Assembly: GCF_001428105.1 (NCBI RefSeq)
Contig: NZ_LMSJ01000015.1
Span: 20,964-84,963 of the forward strand
DNA from: Paenibacillus sp. Soil766
GTDB taxonomy: Bacteria; Bacillota; Bacilli; Paenibacillales; NBRC-103111
Reading direction: 5' to 3'
Length of the DNA stretch: 64,000 nucleotides
The number at the start of each line of letters is the position of its first letter. Within the stretch, counting starts at the first letter, position 1. The position numbers and the translations under genes were made by a program. Under the pieces are notes generated by a model. That model ran no database searches. It was not told the origin of the DNA and saw only the letters and a program-made list of their open reading frames with translations. Shown here piece after piece: positions 42,831 to 53,250 of the stretch.

Positions 42831-45161
42831 ATGCTACCTCTTGTTCAGATATCAGTTCGTTCGCTTGTGGAATATGTGTTTAGTAGTGGTAGTATTGATA
42901 CGGAATTTCGGTCGAGCAAGTCACTGAGAGACGGAACGAAGGCACATCAGAGACTGCAAAAGCAATACGGAGAATCCGACGAGCATGAAGTGTATGTGTC
43001 TGCGGAGATCGCGTATGAGGGGCTTTTATTTGTCATAGATGGGCGTTGTGATGGGCTGCTTAGGCAGGCGGATAGCGGCATGCTAACGGTGGACGAAATC
43101 AAGTCGACTTCTGGAGATATTGCGCGGATTGAGGAAGAATCGTACCCTGTGCACTGGGCACAGGCAATGTGTTATGCGTACATGGTGGCCCATGATCGCG
43201 GGCTCAGTCAGATGCGAGTTCAGATGACGTATACACAAGTGGATACGGAGGAGACGCGGCATTTTGTGAAGGAAGTTGCATACGAAGAGCTTGAGCGGTT
43301 TGTGCATGAGGTGATTCAGAGCTACTACCCGTACGCACAAGTGAAGCACGACAACGAGCAGCGCAGGAATCAGAGCATCAAGGAGCTGCAGTTCCCTTTT
43401 CCACAGTATCGTGAAGGGCAGCGCAAGCTGGTAGGGGCAGTGTACAAAACCATCCAGGACGGGCACAAGTTATTTGCTAAGGCACCGACAGGTATAGGAA
43501 AGACGATGTCGACGCTTTTTCCGTCGGTGAAAGCGATGGGGGAGGGAGATCTGCAGCGGTTTTTCTATTTGACGGCGAAGACGATTACACGTACGGCGGC
43601 GGAAGAAGCATTTTACCTATTGCAGGACAAGGGCTTGCAGCTACAGGTGGTTACGCTAACCGCGAAGGAGAAAGTGTGTTTGAAGGACGAGGTCAAGTGT
43701 ACACCGGCACACTGTGAGTTCGCGGATGGCTACTATGATCGAGTGAATGAGGCGGTGCTGGATCTACTCAGGCAGGAAACGGTGATGACACGTTCGGTGA
43801 TTGAGACGTATGCACGGAAGCACCGCGTGTGTCCTTTTGAGTTCTCACTGGATGTGGCCTATGCGGCGGATGCGGTGATTTGTGATTATAATTATATTTT
43901 CGACCCGAGGGTGAATCTGAAAAGGCTGTTCGAGGAGCAGAAGCGCCATACGACGCTGCTGATCGATGAGGCGCATAATTTGGTGGATCGAGCACGGGAG
44001 ATGTATGCAAGTGAGCTGCACAAATCGGTTTTCCTTACACTGCAGCGAGAGTTCAAAGGTGTGAGTAAAGAGGTCCATGATACGGCGAAGGCGATAAATA
44101 CCTACTTCATAGCACTCCGTAAGCAGGTGGGAGATCGTGAGATGATGGTGGAGTCGGGGATGCCGGAATCGTTGTTGTTGCATGTGGAAGCTTTTATTGC
44201 GGTAGCTGAAAAGGAATTAGCGAGATCGGCCGGCGGAAGCGGGGCGAGTACGGTGCTTTTGGATGCGTATTTTGGCGCGCAAAACTTCGTGCGCATCTCG
44301 AAGTTGTATGACGAGCGGTATGTGACGCTCGCTGTGAATGACCGGAACGAGGTCAGTGTGAAGCTCGTGTGCCTGGATCCATCTCATCTGCTGCGGCAGA
44401 TGGGGAAGGGGTATCGGGCGCATGTGTTTTTCTCGGCGACGCTGTCACCCCTGTCCTATTTCATGGACACGTTAGGAGCAGGTGAGGACGATTATTCTGT
44501 GACGGTGCCGTCGCCTTTTGCGAAAGAACAGCTGGAGGTTTTCGTGCAGCCGCTTTCGACCCGTTATCAGGATCGGGAACACAGTCGTACGCAGATTGCT
44601 CGTTCGATCTATGAGCTGGTAGCCAGACGAGCGGGTAATTACTTGGTGTTTTTTCCTTCGTATGCCTATATGAGCAGTGTGTATGAATCTTTCACGGATC
44701 TGGTAGGTGAGGCGGAGGAAGCGTCTCAGCTCATCAGTGTACTCGTGCAGCAGGCCAAAATGACGGAGGAGGAACGAGAGCACTTCCTATCGGCTTTTCA
44801 GGCGGGGGCAGAGACGACGTTAGTGGGGTTCGCGGTGATGGGGGGCATTTTCTCCGAGGGCATTGATCTCGTCGGCGACCGTTTAACGGGCGTCGTTATT
44901 GTGGGGGTTGGGTTACCGCAACTGGGACCGGAACGCAATTTAATCAAGGATTACATGGAAAGAACGGGCAAAAACGGTTACGACTACGCCTATGTCTACC
45001 CTGGCGTAAACAAGGTGCAACAGGCTGGCGGACGGTTGATTCGCTCCGAATCGGATCACGGTGTGCTGCTTCTGATCGACGATCGCTACCTACAACCGCG
45101 CTATCAGCGTCTGCTGCCGGAAGAGTGGCGCGACTATAAGGTGCTCCCTGTGCAGCGTTAA
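42831..45161 (+). CDS. XPD/DinG-type DNA helicase with N-terminal PD-(D/E)XK-like domain
   Basis: About 776 residues. Residues 1-180 resemble a RecB/Cas4-like nuclease fold (VIDGRCDGLL...VDEIKST, then QAMCYAYM). The helicase part has Walker A APTGIGKT, the DEAH box LLIDEAHNL, four cysteines placed as in the XPD iron-sulfur cluster (CLKDEVKC, PAHC, HRVC), and motif VI QAGGRLIRSESD. It should unwind DNA 5' to 3' in repair. The GGAG at 42820-42823 fits ATG 42831; ATG 42807 has poor spacing. It is not the B. subtilis DinG exonuclease-helicase layout. Confidence 0.85.
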   Translation: MLPLVQISVRSLVEYVFSSGSIDTEFRSSKSLRDGTKAHQRLQKQYGESDEHEVYVSAEIAYEGLLFVIDGRCDGLLRQADSGMLTVDEIKSTSGDIARIEEESYPVHWAQAMCYAYMVAHDRGLSQMRVQMTYTQVDTEETRHFVKEVAYEELERFVHEVIQSYYPYAQVKHDNEQRRNQSIKELQFPFPQYREGQRKLVGAVYKTIQDGHKLFAKAPTGIGKTMSTLFPSVKAMGEGDLQRFFYLTAKTITRTAAEEAFYLLQDKGLQLQVVTLTAKEKVCLKDEVKCTPAHCEFADGYYDRVNEAVLDLLRQETVMTRSVIETYARKHRVCPFEFSLDVAYAADAVICDYNYIFDPRVNLKRLFEEQKRHTTLLIDEAHNLVDRAREMYASELHKSVFLTLQREFKGVSKEVHDTAKAINTYFIALRKQVGDREMMVESGMPESLLLHVEAFIAVAEKELARSAGGSGASTVLLDAYFGAQNFVRISKLYDERYVTLAVNDRNEVSVKLVCLDPSHLLRQMGKGYRAHVFFSATLSPLSYFMDTLGAGEDDYSVTVPSPFAKEQLEVFVQPLSTRYQDREHSRTQIARSIYELVARRAGNYLVFFPSYAYMSSVYESFTDLVGEAEEASQLISVLVQQAKMTEEEREHFLSAFQAGAETTLVGFAVMGGIFSEGIDLVGDRLTGVVIVGVGLPQLGPERNLIKDYMERTGKNGYDYAYVYPGVNKVQQAGGRLIRSESDHGVLLLIDDRYLQPRYQRLLPEEWRDYKVLPVQR

Positions 45162-45172
45162 AATCGCAACGC

Positions 45173-45214
45173 AAAAAGCCGCCCCCAAGGTTACTGTACC
45201 TTGAAGTGCGGCTT
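45173..45214 (-). terminator. Terminator of the alcohol dehydrogenase gene
   Basis: Outer stem AAGCCGC / GCGGCTT and inner stem CAAGGT / ACCTTG; a T-run follows on the minus strand. It may also stop the convergent helicase transcript. Confidence 0.7.
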
Positions 45215-45231
45215 ATTCATGCTGACTATGC

Positions 45232-46395
45232 TTATAGCGACATCTGATAAATCTTCACGACATCCGCGCGAGTCAGCTTCTGGAAATTACCAAAATCGCC
45301 GTATATCATGGCTTTATCGGCCATAAGCTCGATGCTAGATGCGTCGATGTTGTAATCAGCTAACCGGCTCGGTGCGCCGATGCTGGTGAAGAACGCACGT
45401 AATGCCGCGATGCCTTCCTCGGCAATTTGCTTGTCGGATTTGCCTGCGGCATCGATGCCAAAGACGCGCTGCGCGAACTGCTTGAAGCGTCCCACGTTGG
45501 CATCGAGGTTGTGGGTCATCCAGTTCGGGAAGAGAATGGCCAAGCCGCCGCCGTGCGGGATATCATGGACAGCAGAAACCGCATGCTCCAGGTTGTGCGT
45601 CGCCCAATCCCCGCGGATGCCCATGCTTAGCGTGCCGTTCAGGGCCATAGTGCCGCTGTACAGAATGGTTGCGCGGTGCTCAAGGTTGTTCAGATCCGCT
45701 AACAGAAGAGGAGCCGTGTCGATAACCGTACGCAGAATCGTTTCACAGAACCCATCCTGAACGGGGGAGTTCGTCCCGTGATGGAAGTATTGCTCGAATA
45801 CGTGAGACATAATATCGACCATGCCGTATACGGTTTGGTTTTCAGGCAAGGATGTTGTATGAGCTGGGTCGAGGATAGAGAATTTCGGATAGGAAAAAGG
45901 ACTTCCCCAACCAAGTTTATCTTGCGTTTCCCAATTTGTGATGACAGAACCGGAGTTCATTTCGGAGCCAGTCGCAGCAATTGTCAGTACGGTGGCTAAC
46001 GGAAGTGCGCCTGTTGCTGCTGCTTTGCGCGTAGCGATATCCCAGAAGTCGCCATCGTACTTAGCGCCAACGGCAATGGCTTTCGCACAGTCAATCACAC
46101 TGCCGCCACCCACTGCAAGGATGAGGTCGATGTTGTTACTACGACATAGGGCTACACCGCGATGGACGGTTGTTAATCTTGGATTGGGCTCAACACCGCT
46201 AAGCTCTACGATGGTTGTTTCAAGTCCTTGCAAGAGATGAAGGACCTTGTCATAGAGGCCATTGGCTTTGATACTGCCGCCACCATAGACGAGTAAGATA
46301 TTTTTCCCATACTTAGGGACTTCAGTTGTTAGTTTTTCTAATTGACCTTGACCGAAATGCAGGGTAGTTGGATTATGGAAAGTGAAATTATTCAT
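45232..46395 (-). CDS. yugJ: Iron-containing alcohol dehydrogenase, YugJ-type (NADH-dependent butanol dehydrogenase)
   Basis: 387 residues, the same length as B. subtilis YugJ and very similar throughout. The NAD-binding segment is [14 protein letters not shown]...[15 protein letters not shown]. Metal ligands lie in [14 protein letters not shown] and [23 protein letters not shown]. It reduces or oxidises short-chain aldehydes/alcohols. GAGGAGGTA sits 7 nt before ATG 46395; the longer in-frame extension upstream lacks support. Confidence 0.93.
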   Translation of the reverse strand: MNNFTFHNPTTLHFGQGQLEKLTTEVPKYGKNILLVYGGGSIKANGLYDKVLHLLQGLETTIVELSGVEPNPRLTTVHRGVALCRSNNIDLILAVGGGSVIDCAKAIAVGAKYDGDFWDIATRKAAATGALPLATVLTIAATGSEMNSGSVITNWETQDKLGWGSPFSYPKFSILDPAHTTSLPENQTVYGMVDIMSHVFEQYFHHGTNSPVQDGFCETILRTVIDTAPLLLADLNNLEHRATILYSGTMALNGTLSMGIRGDWATHNLEHAVSAVHDIPHGGGLAILFPNWMTHNLDANVGRFKQFAQRVFGIDAAGKSDKQIAEEGIAALRAFFTSIGAPSRLADYNIDASSIELMADKAMIYGDFGNFQKLTRADVVKIYQMSL

Positions 46396-46557
46396 GATCG
46401 TACCTCCTCTAACATAACTGGGTGCACAAGTGCCCCTCTTACTATTGTATAGTAACCACCTGCTAAAAACAAAATTGGAGGCGAATTCATGGTTCGAGTG
46501 CGTGCAAGAAGGACATAGGGACAATTTATAGAATGAATAAGGAGAAATGTCATCTGG

Positions 46558-47637
46558 TTGGGATGTGAGTGCGGCATGGTGAAAATAAGAAAGTCTGACC
46601 ATATCTTAGAAATTGCATATAGTTGTGTACGTTGGTTTCTTCTTGTTGCTTCAACCTTTGTGTATCTGAACTATTACTACAGTGATTCGCAGAATCTATT
46701 GTTTTTTCTAATTATGTTTGCAGTTGCTGTTCTGTATATGGCAACTACGGAGTTTGCCCTTCATTTTACTCCTATAGCTTCTAGCTTTTATCGTAAGGTG
46801 ACGCGAATAGGTGTCATTATGGATTATTTCTCTTCTATCGCCATTATCGCAATCACAGATGGGACTCAAAGTCCACTTCTCCCAATAACTTACTTGGTTA
46901 TTCTTCACGCTTCGCTCTACTGGAGTTTCCGAGGATCCATGGTGGCAACGGGGATGATCATTATCGGATATTGCTTCGTAGTTGAGCTAGTGGATGGCGG
47001 GTTTCTTCAAGATGATCTGCCTCGACACTTTTTTAATGTTGTCTTCCTACTTATGATTGGTTTCATTGGGGGCATCATTGTAGCAAGGGAGCGAAAGCAT
47101 TTCGTTGAGAAGGGGATTTTTGAAAATTTGGCGAAACAAGATTATTTGACGGGGCTTTATAACCATCGAAGCTTTCAAGAACAGATGAGAGAGGATATTG
47201 CAGGTAAACAACCACTCACGCTTATGTTGGGGGATATTGACTATTTTAAGCAAATCAATGATCGCTACGGTCATCAAGCAGGTGATACGGTTTTGAGGGA
47301 GATTGGCAGCTTATTAGAGACATCCATCCCGAATACACAAGGCCGTGCCTTCCGCTATGGTGGTGAGGAATTTGCAATTATTCTATATACGGATTGTCGG
47401 CAGAAGGCGACGGAGCTTTATCAATTATTTCTGGATAAGCTGCGAGCCAAAGTATTTGAGCATGGCAAAGATGCGTTTCAAGTTACGATGAGCTTCGGGG
47501 CAGCGCTTCGTGATCGGGGACAAAGTAAGTCGGAGTTGGTCACCGCGGCTGATGAATTACTATATGAAGCGAAGACACATGGCAAAAATCAATTGCTATG
47601 GGCTCGTGTCGAAGGGTATTTATCAGAACAGCATTAG
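46558..47637 (+). CDS. Membrane diguanylate cyclase (GGDEF)
   Basis: About 359 residues. Six hydrophobic helices (about 20-170) are followed by a GGDEF domain (about 190-350) with the active-site motif RYGGEEF and [22 protein letters not shown]. It should make cyclic-di-GMP. The architecture resembles DgcK (YhcK) of B. subtilis. No RxxD inhibitory site is obvious. The start is uncertain: TTG 46558 is 13 nt after AAGGAG, and ATG 46576 lacks a good RBS. Confidence 0.88.
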   Translation: MGCECGMVKIRKSDHILEIAYSCVRWFLLVASTFVYLNYYYSDSQNLLFFLIMFAVAVLYMATTEFALHFTPIASSFYRKVTRIGVIMDYFSSIAIIAITDGTQSPLLPITYLVILHASLYWSFRGSMVATGMIIIGYCFVVELVDGGFLQDDLPRHFFNVVFLLMIGFIGGIIVARERKHFVEKGIFENLAKQDYLTGLYNHRSFQEQMREDIAGKQPLTLMLGDIDYFKQINDRYGHQAGDTVLREIGSLLETSIPNTQGRAFRYGGEEFAIILYTDCRQKATELYQLFLDKLRAKVFEHGKDAFQVTMSFGAALRDRGQSKSELVTAADELLYEAKTHGKNQLLWARVEGYLSEQH

Positions 47638-47723
47638 TTAATCATATTTCGTTGATGACTCTTAATGGAGAATTGGCAGCTTCATGAGATTGAAGAGATG
47701 GTGGCGCTTTATGAACATGCAAA

Positions 47724-47750
47724 AGACGGATGAGCAATCATCCGTCTCTT
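47724..47750. terminator. Terminator between the cyclase and acyltransferase genes
   Basis: Perfect 10-bp stem AGACGGATGA / TCATCCGTCT (47724-47733, 47738-47747) with a GCAA tetraloop between convergent genes. An A-run precedes and a short T-rich stretch follows. Confidence 0.85.
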
Positions 47751-47755
47751 TCACG

Positions 47756-49438
47756 TTACTTCCATGTAGGCTGTAGCTGAATGGCTGGATCCGGCCGATG
47801 GACGCCCTTTGGTTTGTAACCTAGAAGCGAGCTATAACCGCATAAGTCGGCCAGCAGCCAAATGATGCTCAGCCACATTTCCGTGCCTTGCAGACCCGGA
47901 GGGAAGGAGCGCTCCAGTTCGAAGCTGAACCCTTTGCCGTCGACCCATTGACCAAGCGCTCGATCAAGCTGATCCTTGGCCCACGCCACAGTTTCGGTTC
48001 TGCGGTAATCCGTTTGCTTGGCGCAGAGCCAAAGCGGGTGAATGACGTCGAGGACATTGCAGGCGTTACCGACATCTTGGCGAAAAAATTTGCGATTGCG
48101 GCTGTGCGCCAAAATCGTGTCGATCGCGGCTTCCGGGTACGGAAGCGGCAGCCCGAACTGAGCGAATGTTCCACGAGTAAGCCGGTAGAAGCCGTTCACG
48201 GGTTGGAGCCATTGTTCCTCAGGCGTCGGTAGCCCCCACATGCCGGTATAGGGATCGGCCCCAGCGTATAGCCAGCCGAACACATCATTTGGGCGCTCGC
48301 CGCCGAAGTGTTTTTGATTCAAATAAAGCCCGGTCCCGAAGCAGTCGATCCAATCGCCGGCGCCCCATGCATTCGTTTGCCAAGGCAGGGACTCCAGCTT
48401 CTGATAAAGCTGTTCGCCTTTCAGCTCCTCAACGGCTCGAACAGGATAAGGCAGCGTGGCATCAAGCAGTTCAAGCGCATAGCCGACCGCCAGTAAATGA
48501 TAACGGGACAAATGATCCGTCAAACGTGAAGGATCGTTGTCAGCCGCTGGTGGATTCCAAGGGTCAGGTAATAAACCGCTGACAGAGTCCTGGAAGCCGC
48601 GCAGCTTGGTTATTAATTCTTCCTTGCTGAGACCAGGTGGCAGCGTACCGAACAAGGCGGCAATTTCAACGGCGTCGCACCAGGCGCGGACTGTTTTTTT
48701 GCTGCCGGGGATCGACTTATCCAAATAGATGTATCCATCCTCGGTTTGAACGTAATACGAAGCAAGCAGCTCCTGATGCTGTGCCTTTACTTTCGCTCCG
48801 AAAGCGGACAGAGCGCTCTCGAGATCGTGAGCAGGCGCTGTCGAATCGCGAGGTTTCTCTAACCGGTTTCGGATGACCTTGGCAGGGTTGCCGCCTGCAA
48901 TGGCGTAAGTCGGCACATCTTTGGTCACGATGGCTCCAGCAGCAATAATGCTATGAGCGCCGATGGTGACGCCGTCGAGAATGACGGCATTGGCACCGAT
49001 CCATACATCATCTCCGATGATGATGCCCTTTGTGGTCAGGGGCTGATGATAGATCGGCAGCGTCGTATCTTCGTAACCGTGATTGAAGCCGAAAATGGAA
49101 ACATGAGACGCAATGCGGACACCATCTCCAATCTGAACACGGCCCGCAACAATCGCGTACGAATTGACCGTGCTGTTGGAACCGATTTCGATGTGTTCGC
49201 CCCGAATCATGGCGCCTGCGGCGACGAAGCTTTTCTCCCCCATGGCGAATCGCTCAGGAAAGAAATGAGCTTTGCGCGAAACAAAGCTGTTTGCGCCAAA
49301 CTCCGCCTTGTATCGATCGATCAGAAATTGCTGCCATTCGAGCTGCTTAGCGCGCTGCTCTTCCGTGAGTGAAATCCAAGGCATATAATCCAGTTCTTCA
49401 TCCGACCACTGTGCTGAAATTTCGAGAGTTTGATCCAT
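47756..49438 (-). CDS. Hexapeptide-repeat acyltransferase fused to a C-terminal alpha-helical domain
   Basis: About 560 residues. The first 200 contain a left-handed beta-helix O-acetyltransferase (IGDGVRIASHVSIFGFNHGYED, IIIGDDVWIGANAVILDG, IIAAGAIVTKDVPTYAIAGGNPAKVIRNR) of the maltose/galactoside acetyltransferase type. The remaining 340 residues are rich in Trp and aromatic motifs (NAWGAGDWIDCFGTG, GLQGTEMWLSIIWLLADLCGY) and look like an (alpha/alpha) barrel, perhaps sugar-binding or hydrolytic, which I cannot assign. GGAGGTAAC precedes ATG 49438. It is divergent from an AraC regulator, its likely controller. Confidence 0.82.
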   Translation of the reverse strand: MDQTLEISAQWSDEELDYMPWISLTEEQRAKQLEWQQFLIDRYKAEFGANSFVSRKAHFFPERFAMGEKSFVAAGAMIRGEHIEIGSNSTVNSYAIVAGRVQIGDGVRIASHVSIFGFNHGYEDTTLPIYHQPLTTKGIIIGDDVWIGANAVILDGVTIGAHSIIAAGAIVTKDVPTYAIAGGNPAKVIRNRLEKPRDSTAPAHDLESALSAFGAKVKAQHQELLASYYVQTEDGYIYLDKSIPGSKKTVRAWCDAVEIAALFGTLPPGLSKEELITKLRGFQDSVSGLLPDPWNPPAADNDPSRLTDHLSRYHLLAVGYALELLDATLPYPVRAVEELKGEQLYQKLESLPWQTNAWGAGDWIDCFGTGLYLNQKHFGGERPNDVFGWLYAGADPYTGMWGLPTPEEQWLQPVNGFYRLTRGTFAQFGLPLPYPEAAIDTILAHSRNRKFFRQDVGNACNVLDVIHPLWLCAKQTDYRRTETVAWAKDQLDRALGQWVDGKGFSFELERSFPPGLQGTEMWLSIIWLLADLCGYSSLLGYKPKGVHRPDPAIQLQPTWK

Positions 49439-49588
49439 AAAGTTACCTCCTGAGGATGTTCTTTTCTTAATGTAACAGCTTGAACGAATCAATGGGAATA
49501 GCCAAATCAGTCATTTTCATTTGTAAAAAACGCTCCTGTCTATGCTACAATCAAGTCAAGAGAAATCGGTGATTAGAGGAGGGATCGG

Positions 49589-50446
49589 ATGGTAGGCAGC
49601 ACAATTAATCATCTTGCCCTGCGCGTGTTATTGGTATTCGATAAACAAGCGCTGCCCGGATGGACAGATATTCGGCAAACCACAGATGTCCACACTTTTT
49701 ACTGGATCGTTAGTGGAGAGGGAACTTTTACAGAAGAAGAAGGGAAGTCTTATCAGGTTCAAAAAGGGCAACTGGCTTATTTGAAGCCAGGTTTGTGCCT
49801 GCATATGAGGTCGGATACGGAAAATCCGCTCAGGATATGGATGGTGCTTATGGATATTGGCTTTTTGCCATATCACCAACGAGTTTGGGGGAGCGTCGAA
49901 CCGCTTGCTGCACTGCCGTTTCCGGTCTTGAGATCGTTTACGAGCGAACAGACGAAGTATGTGGACAGGATTTTTCAAAGTCTAATGGCAGGTTGGATAC
50001 CTGGGGATCTGGGAAGCAGCTTGCAAGATCAGTTGAATCTGCTCGGGCTGATTCAGTTTCTTCAAGAGAACTATGAGGAAAAGCCGGAGGAGCGCCCTGC
50101 CCGGGAAGCTTATGTACAAATGAAGAACTACCTGGAGACGCATTATGCAACGAACATCAAGCTAAACGAGCTTGCTGTGCGGTTCGGAATATCAGAATCG
50201 TACTCGCGTAAAATGTTTCTGAAACAGATTCAGCAAACACCGAAGCACTATTTGCAGTCGATTCGAATCGGACATGCCCAACAGTTACTAACCTTTACGG
50301 AAATGTCGATGCGCGATATCGGGATCGCTTGTGGTTATGGCGATGAATTTCATTTCAGTAAAATGTTTAAGTCATTAACGGGGAATGCCCCGTCTGTGTA
50401 TCGAGATTTGTGGAAGCAAAAGCGTGAAACTTACGACGGGGGATGA
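49589..50446 (+). CDS. AraC-family transcriptional regulator with cupin-like sensor
   Basis: A 285-residue regulator. The N-terminal half is a cupin-like AraC_binding domain (FYWIVSGEGTFTEEEGKSYQVQKGQLAYLKPG), a usual sugar-sensing fold. The C-terminal 100 residues are a double helix-turn-helix (KLNELAVRFGISESYSRKMFLKQ; MRDIGIACGYGDEFHFSKMFKS). RBS GAGGAGGG. It is transcribed divergently from the acyltransferase fusion across 150 bp, so it probably controls that gene. An extended -10 (TGCTACAAT) lies about 40 bp before the start. Confidence 0.88.
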   Translation: MVGSTINHLALRVLLVFDKQALPGWTDIRQTTDVHTFYWIVSGEGTFTEEEGKSYQVQKGQLAYLKPGLCLHMRSDTENPLRIWMVLMDIGFLPYHQRVWGSVEPLAALPFPVLRSFTSEQTKYVDRIFQSLMAGWIPGDLGSSLQDQLNLLGLIQFLQENYEEKPEERPAREAYVQMKNYLETHYATNIKLNELAVRFGISESYSRKMFLKQIQQTPKHYLQSIRIGHAQQLLTFTEMSMRDIGIACGYGDEFHFSKMFKSLTGNAPSVYRDLWKQKRETYDGG

Positions 50447-50480
50447 GGATGGGAATCTCACTCCATGAGACCCCGAATGG

Positions 50481-50514
50481 CGAGATAAACCCTTGAGCCA
50501 CAAGGGTTTATTCG
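50481..50514 (+). terminator. Hairpin after the AraC gene, possible terminator
   Basis: CGAGATAAACCCTTG (50481-50495) pairs with CAAGGGTTTATTCG (50501-50514), but only a weak T-run follows. The rest of 50515-50748 shows no gene or known RNA motif. Confidence 0.55.
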
Positions 50515-50763
50515 CAATGCATGAACGTATTATTGTCGGAAATGATCGTCCCCCTCATAGTAAGAGCTACAACAATGCACGAATGGGGGGAGCTGCAAGT
50601 CTGAAACTCAGCGTTGTAACGTCCTCAGATCTCTCATTCCGCCCGCGGACCGATTCGAACGTGTTTATATTCCGTTTAAAATAGAGGAGTATGATCATAT
50701 CCATTGGTAGATAACAATCATCTAGACGGAATCACATCCGAACGGGTAAAGGAGTAGAGATAG

Positions 50764-52584
50764 ATGGCTATGACGAAGAACAAACAACCGAAACAAAAGA
50801 ACAACTGGCGGGGATTTATCCGCTTAATGATGAGTGCGAATCCACCTAAGCTGTTGTTGGGAATTGCATTAGGGTTAAGTGTGATTGCTACGCTGGTGTC
50901 GTTGGTAATCCCACTTTTCACAAAAAATGTGGTCGATAATTTCAACATTTCCTCTCTAAATTGGTGGCAAATTAGCGGGATGGCTCTTGCGTTCATCGCA
51001 TCAGCGGTAGCTTCAGGCGTAGCGACGTATTTGCTTAACTATTCAGGTCAGCGCGTAGTGGCAGGGATCCGAGACCGCTTATGGAAGAAGCTGCTCGTGC
51101 TGCCAGTCCGTTACTATGATAATCATCAAACAGGGGATACGATCTCCCGAATGACGAACGATACCGCGATTATTAAAGGACTCATTGCTGAGCATATGGC
51201 TGGGTTTATCACAGGGACCATCTCTATCATCGGATCGATTGTCGTGCTTTTATATATGGATTGGAAAATGACGCTGATCATGTTTAGCATATTCCCGATT
51301 GCGTTTCTTATCCTTTTTCCATTGGGAATGCAAATGTTCAAAATCTCCAAAGGTATGCAAGCGGAGACCGCTAATTTCACATCCGTGTTAAATCGAGTAC
51401 TCTCGGAGATCCGCTTGGTGAAAGCTGCGAATGCCGAACCTATCGAGTACAAGGAAGGTAGCACAGGCATCCAGACGTTATTCAAATTTGGCCTAAAAGA
51501 AGGTAAAATTCAGGCGCTGATGTCGCCGCTGATTATGTTTGTCATGCTGATGATGTTCGTCGTCCTCTTCGGTTATGGCGGTACACGGGTAGCATCAGGA
51601 GCGATCTCAGCAGGCCAATTGGTAGCCTTCATGCTGTATTTATTCCAAATTGTAATGCCGATTACGCAGATTACACAATTTTTCACGCAAACTCAGAAAG
51701 CGATGGGCGCAACGGATACCATTCTGCAGGTATTGGATCATGAAGAGGAGGATCCACACGCAGGTATAGCTGTGAAGGATGCTTCCCAATCCCTCAATTT
51801 CGAGAATGTATCGTTTGGTTATAAAGAGGGTGAATCGGTACTCAAGGACGTTAGCTTCACGATGGAAGCGGGTAAGGTCACCGCGATTGTGGGACCAAGC
51901 GGAAGCGGGAAGACGACGATGTTCTCGTTGTTGGAGCGTTTTTACTCGCAGCAGGAAGGTAGTATTTCGTTAGGCAACGCAAGTATTGGTCAATATTCGC
52001 TCGTCTCCTGGCGCAGCCAGTTTGGCTATGTATCGCAGGAAAGTCCGCTCATTGCGGGGACGATTCGGGATAATATCTGCTATGGCTTGCAGCACGAAGT
52101 GACGGAAAAAGCGCTGAAGCGGGCTTCGGAGATGGCTTACGCGGACGGCTTCATCGAAGAACTTCCGCAGAAGTATGACACGGAAGTTGGAGAGCGTGGG
52201 ATTAAGCTGTCAGGCGGACAACGCCAACGGATTGCAATTGCCAGAGCGCTGCTTCGTGATCCGAAGATTCTCATGTTGGACGAAGCCACGTCGAGTCTGG
52301 ACAGCAAGTCGGAGGTCGTGGTTCAGCAGGCCCTTCAGAATTTGATGCAAGGACGTACAACGCTAGTCATTGCCCATCGGTTATCCACGGTCGTGGACGC
52401 GGATCAAATCGTGTTCCTAGACAAAGGTGTCGTCACAGGCCGCGGCACGCATCAAGAGCTTATCGAGTCCCATGAGATGTACCGTGAGTTTGCTACCCAA
52501 CAGTTACAGATTCAAGAGCAGTTAATTGCGGAGCATTCTCCGCTGACGTCTGAGTTGGTGCCGACCGAGCAGATCCATTCTTAA
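50764..52584 (+). CDS. bmrA: Multidrug ABC exporter, half-transporter of BmrA type
   Basis: A 606-residue protein with six membrane helices (about 25-320) followed by a nucleotide-binding domain. Walker A is GPSGSGKTT, the Q-loop is YVSQESPL, the signature is LSGGQRQRIAIARAL, Walker B is ILMLDEATSSLD and the switch His is in IAHRLST. It matches B. subtilis BmrA over its length. It works as a homodimer exporting drugs and lipids. The long 317-bp upstream region could hold attenuation signals, but none is recognised. Confidence 0.92.
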   Translation: MAMTKNKQPKQKNNWRGFIRLMMSANPPKLLLGIALGLSVIATLVSLVIPLFTKNVVDNFNISSLNWWQISGMALAFIASAVASGVATYLLNYSGQRVVAGIRDRLWKKLLVLPVRYYDNHQTGDTISRMTNDTAIIKGLIAEHMAGFITGTISIIGSIVVLLYMDWKMTLIMFSIFPIAFLILFPLGMQMFKISKGMQAETANFTSVLNRVLSEIRLVKAANAEPIEYKEGSTGIQTLFKFGLKEGKIQALMSPLIMFVMLMMFVVLFGYGGTRVASGAISAGQLVAFMLYLFQIVMPITQITQFFTQTQKAMGATDTILQVLDHEEEDPHAGIAVKDASQSLNFENVSFGYKEGESVLKDVSFTMEAGKVTAIVGPSGSGKTTMFSLLERFYSQQEGSISLGNASIGQYSLVSWRSQFGYVSQESPLIAGTIRDNICYGLQHEVTEKALKRASEMAYADGFIEELPQKYDTEVGERGIKLSGGQRQRIAIARALLRDPKILMLDEATSSLDSKSEVVVQQALQNLMQGRTTLVIAHRLSTVVDADQIVFLDKGVVTGRGTHQELIESHEMYREFATQQLQIQEQLIAEHSPLTSELVPTEQIHS

Positions 52585-52589
52585 ATGAT

Positions 52590-52631
52590 AAAGCCTCTAA
52601 CGCCCGCGAAATAACGGGTGTGGAGGCTTTT
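52590..52631. terminator. Bidirectional terminator
   Basis: AAAGCCTCTAACGCCCG (52590-52606) pairs with CGGGTGTGGAGGCTTT (52615-52630), with T-run, between convergent bmrA and paiB-like genes. Confidence 0.9.
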
Positions 52632-52635
52632 GTTT

Positions 52636-53250
52636 TTAATATGTTTGGGGCAGGTTACCCTTCATTAGCACAGCAATCTGCTGCTCCAGATCTCCCTTAA
52701 GTTCGAGTTCCCGAAAAATGCGTTCTTGGCGCTCGATGGGCTGGTTCTGGCTGAGCTTAGCTTTACCTTCGATGCTAGTAATCGAGAGTCGAAAGGCTTG
52801 CACGCCATGGCTTAATCCAACAAGAAAGTGAGGGTCAACATGGTCTAGGTTATAGGAGCTGTCTGGTCCCTCATATTTGCGTGTTAGTTCCTGTAAGACG
52901 CGTAGAACTTCATGATCGTCGTGTATGAGTTCGACCTTGCCATAGACATGAACGGCCGTATAATTCCACGTTGGTACAGCGGCAGGCGTTTCATACCAGG
53001 AGGGTGAGATATAGCAGTGGGGACCTTGGAAAATCACCAAGACCTCTTGCCCCTCGATATCCATCCACTGTGCATTTGAACGAGCGAAATGTCCATACAG
53101 GCACTGCTCCTCTGCACGCAACATGACGGGGATATGGGTCGCGAAAGGACGCTCCTGATGATGTGAAACAACCGTAGCGAAGCTATGTGCTTCTATAAGA
53201 TCGTACATCTCCGACAGGTCTTCTATCTTAAATTGGGAGGGTGTGTACAT
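52636..53250 (-). CDS. paiB: PaiB-like FMN-binding split-barrel protein
   Basis: 204 residues. It begins [11 protein letters not shown] and contains [45 protein letters not shown] and [13 protein letters not shown], all hallmark segments of the PaiB/FMN-binding negative regulator family. In B. subtilis PaiB is linked to negative control of sporulation and protease genes; here it is alone, without paiA. AGGTGG precedes ATG 53250. Confidence 0.9.
   Translation of the reverse strand: MYTPSQFKIEDLSEMYDLIEAHSFATVVSHHQERPFATHIPVMLRAEEQCLYGHFARSNAQWMDIEGQEVLVIFQGPHCYISPSWYETPAAVPTWNYTAVHVYGKVELIHDDHEVLRVLQELTRKYEGPDSSYNLDHVDPHFLVGLSHGVQAFRLSITSIEGKAKLSQNQPIERQERIFRELELKGDLEQQIAVLMKGNLPQTY

Noticed and set aside
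46396..46602. N-terminal extension of the YugJ-type dehydrogenase
   Set aside because: The extension is not like any dehydrogenase, and a strong RBS precedes the ATG at 46395, giving the exact family length.
50515..50748. Ribosome-stalling attenuator leader before bmrA
   Set aside because: No short frame with RBS followed by alternative terminator/antiterminator stems could be made out.
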